Position numbers and translations under genes: made by a program. Shown here one piece after another: positions 49,929 through 57,237 of a stretch of DNA of 64,000 nt (positions are counted from its first letter, which is position 1; each line of letters begins with the position of its first letter). This stretch comes from Microbacterium karelineae (GTDB lineage: Bacteria; Actinomycetota; Actinomycetes; Actinomycetales; Microbacteriaceae). Below the pieces are notes generated by a model. The model had not been told where the DNA came from. It saw only the letters and a list, made by a program, of their open reading frames with translations, and did not search any database. Where the stretch lies: positions 62,001-126,000 of the forward strand of contig NZ_WFIX01000171.1 in assembly GCF_009745985.1 (NCBI RefSeq), given 5' to 3'.

Positions 49929-51617
49929 TCAGAGAGCGGGAACTGCGGGAAGGGGTCGGACGAGGGCGACGAGGTCGCCCGGCTCGTCGACGACGCGCGT
50001 CGCGAGGCCGGAGGAGACGGCCGCCTCGAGCTCGGCGTCCGCGGTGGATCCGCCGCGCACGAGGACGCGTTCGGCGACGCCCGCGCGGCGGGCCGCGGCG
50101 GCATCGTTCTGCGGCTTGTCGCCGAGGAAGACGGTCAGCGCAGGGTCGGCGCCGGCGATGCGCAGCGCCTCGTCGATGAGCGCGGCGTCGGGCTTGCGCA
50201 CGCCCGCCTCGTCGGAGCAGACGCTCGCGGCGATGAGGTGGGCGATGCCGTGCTCGGCGCACGCGGCGCGCACAGCGAGGCCGCTGACGGTGTTCGACAC
50301 GACGACGACGGGGACGGCCTCGTCGCGGCATGCCTCGAGCAGCTCGCGTACCCCCTCGCGCAGCACGCGGCGCGACTTCGCGCGGCCGTAGCGGGCCATG
50401 AGGTCGTGCGCCTCGGCGGCGAGGACGGCGCGTCGGCGGGCGCCGAGCGCGGATCCGAACCAGTCGCGCCAGAATTCGACGGGATCCGCTTCGGCGAGCG
50501 GCTCGTCCCGCTCGGCGTGCCGGAGGACGACGGCGCGTTTGAATGCGCGGTGCGCGTCGCGTGCGCGCTCGATGAGCACGGCGACCTCATCGGCGTCGAG
50601 GGTCGGCTCGGCCGAGTCTGCGCGCGGCGGGGCGAGCAGGCGGGCGAGCCAGGCGCAGAACGCGCGCAGGAGTTCGGGATCCGGGGTCGACGACGAGATG
50701 ACGCCCCCGTGGTCGATGAGCAGAGCCCGCCCTCCCCCCTGCACGACGACGCCAATTCCGTCGCTCGGGGCCGGATCTGCGGCGTGTCGTGGGTCTGAAT
50801 GCAGTTCTGGCGTCGTTGTGTCCGGGGCGTCCGCGGCGCGCAGGGCCTCGACGAGGCCCTCGGGCGTGTCGAAGACGGCGTCGGCGCGGTCGGCGACGGC
50901 GAAGGGCGGGTCGTCGGTGTGGTGACTGCGGGTGAGGATCACGGCGCCGACGCCCGCGCGACGGCCCGCCACGACGTCGCGGTCCTGCGTGTCGCCGACG
51001 TACCAGCACCGATCGGGCGTCGTGCCGCACGCCTCGGCGGCGAGCGCGATGATGCCGGGGTGCGGCTTGCGCAGGCCGACCTCGTCGGAGTAGCACTGCA
51101 CGACGAAGCGCTCGTCGAGGCCGTGCCGGGCGAGCACCTGCCGGTGGCTGCGGCCCGAGTGCGCGTTCGAGACGATCCCGACGGGGATGCCGCGCGCGTC
51201 GGCGAGGTCGAGCAGCTCGGGGATGCCCGGTCGCACGACGTGCCGGGAGAGCGTCGTCGTGACCTCGACGAGCACATCGCTCGCCTCGGCGACGAGGAGC
51301 GACCGCGCGGCGTCCGGCAGATCGGCGGCGAGGAACTCGCCCACGATCTCGCGCGGCGCGAGCTCGGCGGGCTCGGGGCGGCGGCTCTGCGCGTGCTTCC
51401 AGTGCTTGAGCGCCGTCAGCCCGGAGGAGACGGAGCGCTCGAGGGCGTCGACGGGCAGATCGAGCCCGATGCGGCGGATCCGCGCGGCGAATCGCTCGGC
51501 GAGGACCCGCTTGCCCGCCGGATCCTTCTCGGTCTCGAAGATCACGCCGCCGAAGTCGAGCAGGAGCGCTTCTGGAACGTTCCGGATGGCGGCAGCGGAT
51601 GTCAGATGGTCAGTCAC
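49929..51617 (-). CDS. Two-domain HAD-superfamily hydrolase joined by a palindromic element
   Basis: A 562-residue protein. HAD domain 1 (residues about 15-260) has ALLLDFGGVIFETEKDPAGK with the DFGG nucleophile motif, IVSNAHSGRSHRQVL, and CYSDEVGLRKPHPG and VGDTQDRDV. HAD domain 2 (about 293-555) has ALLIDHGGVISSSTP (His replaces the second Asp of DxD), VVVSNTVSGLAVRAA, CSDEAGVRKPDA and FLGDKPQNDAAA. Residues about 266-293 are coded by a family B palindrome, between ALRAAD and GGGRALLID. The GTG start at 51617 is chosen because an operator and promoter lie upstream. It heads the ECF operon and may dephosphorylate the imported compound. Confidence 0.85.
   Translation of the reverse strand: MTDHLTSAAAIRNVPEALLLDFGGVIFETEKDPAGKRVLAERFAARIRRIGLDLPVDALERSVSSGLTALKHWKHAQSRRPEPAELAPREIVGEFLAADLPDAARSLLVAEASDVLVEVTTTLSRHVVRPGIPELLDLADARGIPVGIVSNAHSGRSHRQVLARHGLDERFVVQCYSDEVGLRKPHPGIIALAAEACGTTPDRCWYVGDTQDRDVVAGRRAGVGAVILTRSHHTDDPPFAVADRADAVFDTPEGLVEALRAADAPDTTTPELHSDPRHAADPAPSDGIGVVVQGGGRALLIDHGGVISSSTPDPELLRAFCAWLARLLAPPRADSAEPTLDADEVAVLIERARDAHRAFKRAVVLRHAERDEPLAEADPVEFWRDWFGSALGARRRAVLAAEAHDLMARYGRAKSRRVLREGVRELLEACRDEAVPVVVVSNTVSGLAVRAACAEHGIAHLIAASVCSDEAGVRKPDAALIDEALRIAGADPALTVFLGDKPQNDAAAARRAGVAERVLVRGGSTADAELEAAVSSGLATRVVDEPGDLVALVRPLPAVPAL
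50741..50821. repeat. Palindromic element family B, copy 4, inside the HAD gene
   Basis: GCACGACGACGCCA (50741-50754) and TGGCGTCGTTGTGT (50808-50821) form an inverted repeat with two mismatches around a 53-bp core. The 81 bp equal 27 codons and carry no stop in the reading frame. It joins the two HAD domains. Confidence 0.85.
51574..51583. promoter_or_regulatory. LacI-type operator O2, inside the HAD gene
   Basis: GGAACGTTCC is a perfect palindrome with central CG, located near the start of the HAD coding region. An identical 10-mer lies 101 bp away at 51675. Confidence 0.6.
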
Positions 51618-51674
51618 GGCGTCGACGCTATGGGGGCTCGGTGGCCGCCACGAGACGCGAAGGTGAACATATCC

Positions 51675-51684
51675 GGAACGTTCC
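51675..51684. promoter_or_regulatory. LacI-type operator O1, between divergent genes
   Basis: GGAACGTTCC, flanked by CC and AGG, is a perfect palindrome between the HAD and LacI genes. Together with the copy at 51574 it suits DNA looping by a LacI tetramer or dimer of dimers and autoregulation of the LacI gene. Confidence 0.7.
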
Positions 51685-51738
51685 AGGCGCGCCGACCGGA
51701 TCCCGCCCTCTCCCCCGCGCGCGGGGGAGACTGGAGCC

Positions 51739-52707
51739 ATGACCCGCACCGCGCGCCGACCGACGATCGTGGACGTCGCGCGCGCCGCCGGGGTCTCGAA
51801 GTCGCTCGTCTCGGCCGCGCTGCGCGGCGAGGCGGGCGTCGGCGCCGACAGCCGCGAGCGGATCCTCGCGGCCGCCGATGAGCTCGGCTACCGCACCAAC
51901 GGCTGGGCGCAGCGGCTCGTGAGCGGGCGCAGCGACCTCGTGGGCGTGCTGCTGACCGACCTGCGCAACGCCTACCAGACCGACATCGTCAACGGCATCG
52001 AGGATGCGGCGCGCGACGCGGGCTTCGACGTCATCCTCAGCCACGGACGGCGCGACCGCGGCCTGCTCCGCGCGCGCCTGCAGGGGCTGATCGACCTCGG
52101 CGTCGACGCCGTGATCGCCGTGACGGGGCACCTCGACGCCGACGACCTGGAGGCCGCGGCGGCGCAGCTGCCCATCGTGGTCGTCGGGCGCCCCTCATCC
52201 GTGCCCGATGCGGCGGGCTGGATCCGCAACGACGACGAGGAGGGGGCGCGCCTCGCCCTCGCGCATCTGCACGAGCGCGGACACGAGCGGATCGCGTTCC
52301 TGCACGGATCCTCCCGGCCCGCCACCCGCGCGCGCCGCGACACCTACCGCTCGCTCGTCGCGGATCCGCGGGAGTTCGACGCGGACGCCTCCGGGATCGC
52401 GCATCTCCTCGACGCCGTCGCGGCCGGCGACGTGAGCGCGGTGTTCGCGGCGAACGACCGCCTCGCCGCGCAGATCGTCGCGGACGCGAGCGACCGCGGG
52501 CTGCGCGTGCCCGGCGATCTCGCCGTCGTGGGCTACGACAACACCGAGCTCGCCGACCTCGTGCGGCCGGGGCTCACGACCATCGACCAGCCGCGCCCGG
52601 CCATGGGCGGGGAGGCGACGACCCTGGCTCTCGCGATGCTGCGCGGCGGCGCGCCCGCCCGGACGGTCGCGGTGCCGCGGCTCGTCATCCGGGGATCCTC
52701 GGGCTGA
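51739..52707 (+). CDS. LacI-family transcriptional regulator
   Basis: A 322-residue LacI regulator. The HTH and hinge are PTIVDVARAAGVSKSLVSAA and RERILAAADELGYRTNGWAQ; the sugar-binding-type core starts at SDLVGVLLTDLRNAYQTDIV and includes VFAANDRLAAQIVADASDRG and VVGYDNTELADLVRPGLTTI. It is divergent from the HAD-ECF operon. Two identical GGAACGTTCC palindromes fit LacI-type operators for it. The effector is unknown, but LacI control of an ECF importer suggests a sugar-related ligand rather than a vitamin. Confidence 0.94.
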   Translation: MTRTARRPTIVDVARAAGVSKSLVSAALRGEAGVGADSRERILAAADELGYRTNGWAQRLVSGRSDLVGVLLTDLRNAYQTDIVNGIEDAARDAGFDVILSHGRRDRGLLRARLQGLIDLGVDAVIAVTGHLDADDLEAAAAQLPIVVVGRPSSVPDAAGWIRNDDEEGARLALAHLHERGHERIAFLHGSSRPATRARRDTYRSLVADPREFDADASGIAHLLDAVAAGDVSAVFAANDRLAAQIVADASDRGLRVPGDLAVVGYDNTELADLVRPGLTTIDQPRPAMGGEATTLALAMLRGGAPARTVAVPRLVIRGSSG

Positions 52708-52763
52708 GGGGCGCTGCGGATCCGAGCGCAACGGCGCCGGTCGTGCGGCCAGGGTCCCGGCGC

Positions 52764-52833
52764 AAGGCAGAATCACCGAGATTCGCACCTCCGCGCGGAA
52801 TCGTCCTTCTGTCGGCGATCTCGCCTCATCTCG
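52764..52833. repeat. Palindromic element family D, copy 2
   Basis: A 70-bp match to 46325-46394, with both ends (AAGGC and TCATCTCG) and much of the core conserved. It lies between the convergent LacI and GH43 genes. Confidence 0.75.
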
Positions 52834-52875
52834 CGCCCGTGCGGACCTCGAGGGCGCGCACGGTTCGCGATGTGA

Positions 52876-54327
52876 TCAGGCGTGTGGCCGGAACGCCACC
52901 TCCGCGACGCGCGCCGCGGATCCGAGGGCCTCGACGCCGATCATGCGCCCCGTGAAGCCGCCGGCGACCTCCGTCGAGACGTAGCGGCCGTCGACCGCGG
53001 CGATCGAGGTGAAGGCGCCCCCGAGGTCCCAGCCGATCTCGATCGTGTCGGGGCCTACGCCGCCCGCGTGGAACCCGTCGGCCGTGCGGGCGCGCAGCGC
53101 GGGGCGGGCGCCGTCCGGCAGCTCGGACTCGGCGAGGATCGCGTCGAAGGGATCCGAGACGGCGCGGGCGCGGATCCGGCCTCCCACGACCTCGGCGCCG
53201 TACCAATGGGCTCCGTCGATGCGCACCGACAGGCACGTGTCGCCGTCGGCCATCTCCGCCGCCGCGTCCCACTCTCGAGCCGTGACGCGGGCGCACAGCA
53301 CGTGCGTCTGCTCGGGCGACGCGGCGTCGCGCCCCGCGGCGAGCGCGAGGGATCCGTCGGCCCGCGCGAACGTCTCCGGCGCGACCGAGGGCGAGACCCA
53401 CCGCGGATCCAGGCCGTCGAAGCGGTCGGCGAACCCGGCCGGATCCGCGGGTTGCGCGAACCGTTCCTCGACGACGACCGGCCAGTCGCCCACCCAGTCG
53501 ACGCCCGCGAGGAAGGTCTCGCGCCCGTTGACATGGAAGGCAGGGAAGGAGCCGTTCTGGCGGATGCCGAGGAAGACGACCGCCCAGGATCCGTCGGCGC
53601 ACTCGACGAGGTCGGCGTGGCCCGTCGCCTGCACGGGATGGCCCGTGCTGCGGTGGGAGAAGATCGGGTTGTGCGGGTGCTGCTCGAACGGGCCGCGCGG
53701 ATCGCGGGAACGCGCGACCGACACCCCGTGGCCCGTGTGGGTGCCGCCCTCGGCGACGACGAGATACCACCACGCGCCGCGGCGGATCACGTGCGGGCCC
53801 TCCGTGTCGGCGAGGTCTCCGCCCGCCCAGAGCGTGCGCGGCTCGCCGAACCGCTCGCCCGTGGCGGGGTCGATCTCGATCTGCATGATCCCGGGAGGCG
53901 ACATGCTGCGCCAGGTGAGCAGGCAACGGCCGTCGTCGTCCCACGCGAGGTCGGGGTCGATCCCGACCGTGTCGGGCACGCGGACGGGCGTCGACCAGGG
54001 GCCCGCCGGATCACTCGCGTGAGTGATCAGCTGCCCCTCCCCGATGCGGCCGATCGTCGTGGTCGTCAGCCAGAAGACGCCGTCGTGATACCGCAGCGTC
54101 GGGGCGAACAGGCCCGCGCTCGCGCCCGCGGCGCCCTCGGGCGCGGCGACCTCGGTCGGGTCCGTCACGGCGTGCCCCACGAGCTCCCACGTGAGCAGGT
54201 CGCGCGAGGAGTGGATCGGAATCCCCGGCACGTACTCGAACGTCGAGTTCGCGACGAAGAACTCGTCGCCGACGCGGCAGATCGACGGATCCGGGAAGAA
54301 GCCGGGGAGGATCGGTTCGTTGCCCAT
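52876..54327 (-). CDS. Glycoside hydrolase family 43 (xylosidase/arabinofuranosidase-like)
   Basis: A 483-residue GH43 enzyme: a five-bladed propeller plus a C-terminal beta-sandwich. The general base Asp is in PGFFPDPSICRVGDEFFV (about residue 13), the pKa modulator Asp in TVGIDPDLAWDDDGR and the acid Glu in LADTEGPHVIRRG. The sandwich domain (from about residue 300; FADRFDGLDPRWVSPSVAPE) is typical of beta-xylosidase/alpha-arabinofuranosidase subfamilies. It has no signal peptide, so it acts on imported oligosaccharides. It is divergent from the ABC-F gene across a 264-bp leader. Confidence 0.9.
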   Translation of the reverse strand: MGNEPILPGFFPDPSICRVGDEFFVANSTFEYVPGIPIHSSRDLLTWELVGHAVTDPTEVAAPEGAAGASAGLFAPTLRYHDGVFWLTTTTIGRIGEGQLITHASDPAGPWSTPVRVPDTVGIDPDLAWDDDGRCLLTWRSMSPPGIMQIEIDPATGERFGEPRTLWAGGDLADTEGPHVIRRGAWWYLVVAEGGTHTGHGVSVARSRDPRGPFEQHPHNPIFSHRSTGHPVQATGHADLVECADGSWAVVFLGIRQNGSFPAFHVNGRETFLAGVDWVGDWPVVVEERFAQPADPAGFADRFDGLDPRWVSPSVAPETFARADGSLALAAGRDAASPEQTHVLCARVTAREWDAAAEMADGDTCLSVRIDGAHWYGAEVVGGRIRARAVSDPFDAILAESELPDGARPALRARTADGFHAGGVGPDTIEIGWDLGGAFTSIAAVDGRYVSTEVAGGFTGRMIGVEALGSAARVAEVAFRPHA

Positions 54328-54349
54328 GGCGACAAATCTAGGGCACGAG

Positions 54350-54591
54350 ACGCGTGTATCATCGGCGTGTCTGTGTCCCCGACGAACGGAACGAACCGGT
54401 GAGGACCCTCGCGGCCGCGTAACCCGCGCTGACCGACCTCCCTTTCGAGGCATCGCCAGCGCCCTTCTCGCGCTGATCTGCGATGCTCCCGCTTCGTTCC
54501 TCCCCTCACGAGGGGCGGGCCCACCGCAACGGTCCCTTCTGCGGACCCGCCTGCCGATCGGCGCATCCCTGCACTGACCCTGGGAGGCACC
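54350..54591 (+). promoter_or_regulatory. Structured leader of the ABC-F gene (possible attenuator)
   Basis: TATCAT at 54357-54362 could be a -10 element; a GTG at 54367 starts an 11-codon peptide (VSVSPTNGTNR) ending at 54402, which would be leaderless. Downstream hairpins follow: GCATCGCCAGCGC (54450-54462) with GCGCTG/GCGATGC (54470-54486), then CCCCTC/GAGGGG (54502-54515) and GGCGGGCCCACCGCA-like (54515-54528) with TGCGGACCCGCC (54540-54551). Many antibiotic-resistance ABC-F genes use such ribosome-mediated attenuation; here this is inference. Confidence 0.5.
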
Positions 54592-56463
54592 ATGCCCGCA
54601 CTGACACTCGACCATCTTTCGTATTCCTGGCCCGACGGATCCGTCGCGCTCGACGACGTCACCGGCGCGTTCGGCACGGGCCGGACGGGCCTCGTCGGAC
54701 GCAACGGATCCGGCAAGTCCACCCTCCTCCGGCTCGCCGCCGGCGAACTCGTCCCCACCGCGGGGCGGATCAGCGTCGATGGCTCGCCGCCCGCGCCAGG
54801 CGACGAGCGCCTCGCCTACCTGCCGCAGAGGCTCACGCTCGACGTCTCGATGGGGGTCGCTGGTCTCCTCGGCGTCGACGGCCCGCTCGACGCCGTGCGC
54901 GCGATCGCGAACGGCGACGTGGATCCCGCGCGCTTCGACGAGGTCGCCGACTGGGGCCACGCCGGCGCGAGGATCGACCCGTCGCGAAGCGGCGGGTGGA
55001 GAGACGGTGGGGGCTGGGACGTCGAGGCGCGCGCCCACGCCGCGCTCGCGGAGGCCGGGCTCGCGCCCGCGACGCTCGACGCCCGCGTCGGCGAGCTGTC
55101 CGGCGGCGAGGCGATGCTCGCCGCCCTCACGGGGATCCGTCTGCGCCGCGCCGACGTCACCCTGCTCGATGAGCCGACGAACAACCTCGACCGCGACGCA
55201 CGGCACCGCGTGCACGACATGATCAGGGCGTGGCGCGGCGCGCTGATCGTCGTCTCGCACGACCTCGACCTGCTCGAACTCATGGACGACACCGTCGAGC
55301 TGCGGGGCCACGCCCTCTCGGCGTTCGGCGGGCCGTACTCGCAGTGGCGCGCGCACGTCGACGCCGAGCAGGTCGCCGCACGCCAGGCCGCGGTCGACGC
55401 GAAGAAGGCGCTGCAGCGCGAGAAGCGGCAGAGGATCGAGGCCGAGACGAAGATCGCCCGGCGCGCGAAGGCCGGGCGGAAGGCGGCGGAGTCGATGCCG
55501 AAGATCCTCGCGAACGCGCTGAGGAAGTCCGCCGAGGAGACGGCGGGCAGGCAGCGCGTCGAGGCACGCGAGAAGGAGGACGAGGCGCGCGCCGCGCTCG
55601 ACGCAGCGGGCCACCGCATCCGCGACGACGATGCGGTCGTGTTCGATCTGCCCGATCCGTCCGTTGCGGCGGGACGGCGGATCCTCACGCTCGGCGACGG
55701 CGAGAGGGAGTGGATCGTGCAGGGGCCGGAGCGTGTGGCGCTCGTCGGGCTGAACGGCTCCGGGAAGACGACGCTGCTGCGGGGGCTGCTCGACGATGGG
55801 CTGCCTCGGAGCGGGCCGCTTCAACACAACGCAGTCGATCCGGGCGACAGCGACGCGCACGGGCCCGATTCGCCCGATCTGCCGCCGAATCGACTGCGTC
55901 GTGTTGACGGGGACGTCGTGCATGAAGATACGAATGCGGCCGATCCTGCAGAGGATCGACGTCGTCCTGCATCTGGCGAGCTGCACACCGACCGGGTCGC
56001 GTACCTGCCGCAGCGGATCGACGGCCTCGACGAGTCGGCGTCGGCGATCGACGAGGTGCGGCGGGCGGCGCCCGGCGTTCCCGACCGCGAGCTGCGCAAC
56101 CGGCTCGCGCGGTTCCTGCTGCGCGGCGACGCGGTGCATCGCCCGATCGGATCCCTCTCGGGCGGCGAGCGCTTCCGCGTCGCGATCGCTCGGCTGCTGC
56201 TCGCGGATCCGCCGCCGCAGCTGCTCGTGCTCGACGAACCGACGAACAACCTCGACATCGACACGGCCGAACAGCTGCTCGAGGCCCTGCGCGCCTACCG
56301 CGGTGCCGTGCTGATCGTGAGCCACGACGACGCATTCCTGCGCCGGCTGGAGCCGAACCTCGTGCTCGGGCTCGAGAATGGCCGCCTCACACAACACGAC
56401 GCAGTCGATCCGGGCGCGGAACGGCATGACCCGGCCGGATCGGGACGTTCGGGCGCGGATTGA
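54592..56463 (+). CDS. ABC-F family ATPase with palindrome-encoded insertions
   Basis: A 623-residue soluble protein with two ABC domains and no membrane part, as in ribosome-acting ABC-F proteins. Domain 1: GRNGSGKSTLLRLAAGELVP, LSGGEAMLAALTGIRLRRAD, LLDEPTNNLDRDARHRV. The charged helical linker (about 260-340) includes QVAARQAAVDAKKALQREKR. Domain 2: GLNGSGKTTLLRGLLDD, LSGGERFRVAIARLLLADPP, LVLDEPTNNLDIDTAEQLLE. Between LLRGLLDDGLPRSG and RVAYLPQR about 54 residues (from LQHNAVDPG, position 410) are inserted by a family A palindrome plus 70 bp. Residues after about 600 come from another family A copy. GGGAGG precedes the ATG. Confidence 0.92.
   Translation: MPALTLDHLSYSWPDGSVALDDVTGAFGTGRTGLVGRNGSGKSTLLRLAAGELVPTAGRISVDGSPPAPGDERLAYLPQRLTLDVSMGVAGLLGVDGPLDAVRAIANGDVDPARFDEVADWGHAGARIDPSRSGGWRDGGGWDVEARAHAALAEAGLAPATLDARVGELSGGEAMLAALTGIRLRRADVTLLDEPTNNLDRDARHRVHDMIRAWRGALIVVSHDLDLLELMDDTVELRGHALSAFGGPYSQWRAHVDAEQVAARQAAVDAKKALQREKRQRIEAETKIARRAKAGRKAAESMPKILANALRKSAEETAGRQRVEAREKEDEARAALDAAGHRIRDDDAVVFDLPDPSVAAGRRILTLGDGEREWIVQGPERVALVGLNGSGKTTLLRGLLDDGLPRSGPLQHNAVDPGDSDAHGPDSPDLPPNRLRRVDGDVVHEDTNAADPAEDRRRPASGELHTDRVAYLPQRIDGLDESASAIDEVRRAAPGVPDRELRNRLARFLLRGDAVHRPIGSLSGGERFRVAIARLLLADPPPQLLVLDEPTNNLDIDTAEQLLEALRAYRGAVLIVSHDDAFLRRLEPNLVLGLENGRLTQHDAVDPGAERHDPAGSGRSGAD
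55821..55907. repeat. Palindromic element family A, copy 10, inside the ABC-F gene
   Basis: TCAACACAACGCAGTCGAT (55821-55839) and ATCGACTGCGTCGTGTTGA (55889-55907) form a 19-bp inverted repeat with one mismatch. The 87 bp equal 29 codons and are open in the gene's frame. The element lies between the Walker A and Q-loop of the second ABC domain. Confidence 0.93.
55910..55985. repeat. Additional inserted segment with direct repeats in the ABC-F gene
   Basis: Immediately after the family A copy, GACGTCGT followed by TGCAT (near 55913) is repeated directly as GACGTCGT, CC, TGCAT (near 55958), flanking CGATCCTGCAGAGGATCG, itself a palindrome. The segment encodes about 25 residues not expected in ABC-F proteins. 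Its arms faintly resemble family B. Confidence 0.5.
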
Positions 56464-56476
56464 CTGCATTGTGTTG
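56392..56476. repeat. Palindromic element family A, copy 11, at the ABC-F gene end
   Basis: CAACACGACGCAGTCGATCC (from 56392) faces the right arm 56456-56476 with three wobble-type mismatches. It encodes the last 23 residues of the ABC-F protein, and its right arm (GATTGAC) supplies the TGA stop. The end TTGTGTTGAGGGGC is duplicated in tandem at 56469 and 56484. Confidence 0.9.
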
Positions 56477-56498
56477 AGGGGCGTTGTGTTGAGGGGCA

Positions 56499-56531
56499 CC
56501 GTGTCCCGGGCCGGCCGAACCCGGGACACGG
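56499..56531. terminator. Bidirectional terminator after the ABC-F gene
   Basis: CCGTGTCCCGGG (56499-56510) and CCCGGGACACGG (56520-56531) form a perfect 12-bp stem with a 9-base loop between the convergent ABC-F and CueP genes. Confidence 0.8.
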
Positions 56532-56536
56532 CGGCG

Positions 56537-57145
56537 TCAGCTCAGCTGCAGGCCGGTGATGCAGGTGGGGTCGTCGTCGCCGGTCGTCGCGATCTCGACC
56601 CTGCCGGCGTCACCGCCCTGCTCGATCGTGAGGGTGCCCTCGATGCCGCGCGGGACCCACAGCCCGACGAACCCGTTGTCGTAGGTGACGCGCGTCTCGT
56701 CGACGAGCACCTCCCCCTCGTCGGTCTCGAGGGTCACCTGCACCTCGGAGTCGCCGAGCTCACCGAGGCACGTCGTGAGGCTGTGGAAGTAGCACTCGTG
56801 TGTGTGCTCACGGAAGGGGGCGATCGCGAGGTACGTCTCGTCTTCCGGCATAGCGACGCGGGCCTCGGCGCCGCTGTCGTCGGAGATGATGATCTCGTCG
56901 GGCTGGATCGACGCGATGAGCGCTTCGGGGCGCTCCGCGACGGGCATCTCGTCCAGCCGCGTGATGATCTGCGATGCGTCCAGGCCGTCGAGCTCCCACG
57001 TCTGGAGCAGCTCGCTCCCGGCGCCGCTCTCGATGCTCGGCTCGTCGGCGCGCGGCGCCTCGTCGGGTGCCGCGCAGCTCGCGAGGAGCAGCGCAGGTGT
57101 CAGGGTCAAGGTCAGTGCGGCCGTGGCCGCGATGCGGTTGTTCAT
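56537..57145 (-). CDS. CueP-family periplasmic-type metal-binding lipoprotein
   Basis: A 202-residue exported lipoprotein (signal ends ALLLASCAAP, Cys about residue 24). It belongs to the CueP family: ELDGLDASQIITRLDEMPVA, EIIISDDSGAEARVAMPEDE, YLAIAPFREHTHECYFHSLT, and the conserved Cys and His cluster HTHECYFHSLTTCLGEL, with a further Cys in DPTCITGLQL. In enterobacteria CueP binds copper in the periplasm and supports copper resistance. Here it would sit on the outer face of the membrane. It is followed on the same strand by nothing but a terminator and preceded by the DUF6153 gene. Confidence 0.88.
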   Translation of the reverse strand: MNNRIAATAALTLTLTPALLLASCAAPDEAPRADEPSIESGAGSELLQTWELDGLDASQIITRLDEMPVAERPEALIASIQPDEIIISDDSGAEARVAMPEDETYLAIAPFREHTHECYFHSLTTCLGELGDSEVQVTLETDEGEVLVDETRVTYDNGFVGLWVPRGIEGTLTIEQGGDAGRVEIATTGDDDPTCITGLQLS

Positions 57146-57237
57146 GTGTCTCTCCGTGGTCGTGTGTCACGTGGATGGCGCGCCGGGGTGAGCGGCGCGC
57201 GGGATCGGATCCGGGCGGGAGCCCGGGCGATCCGGAA

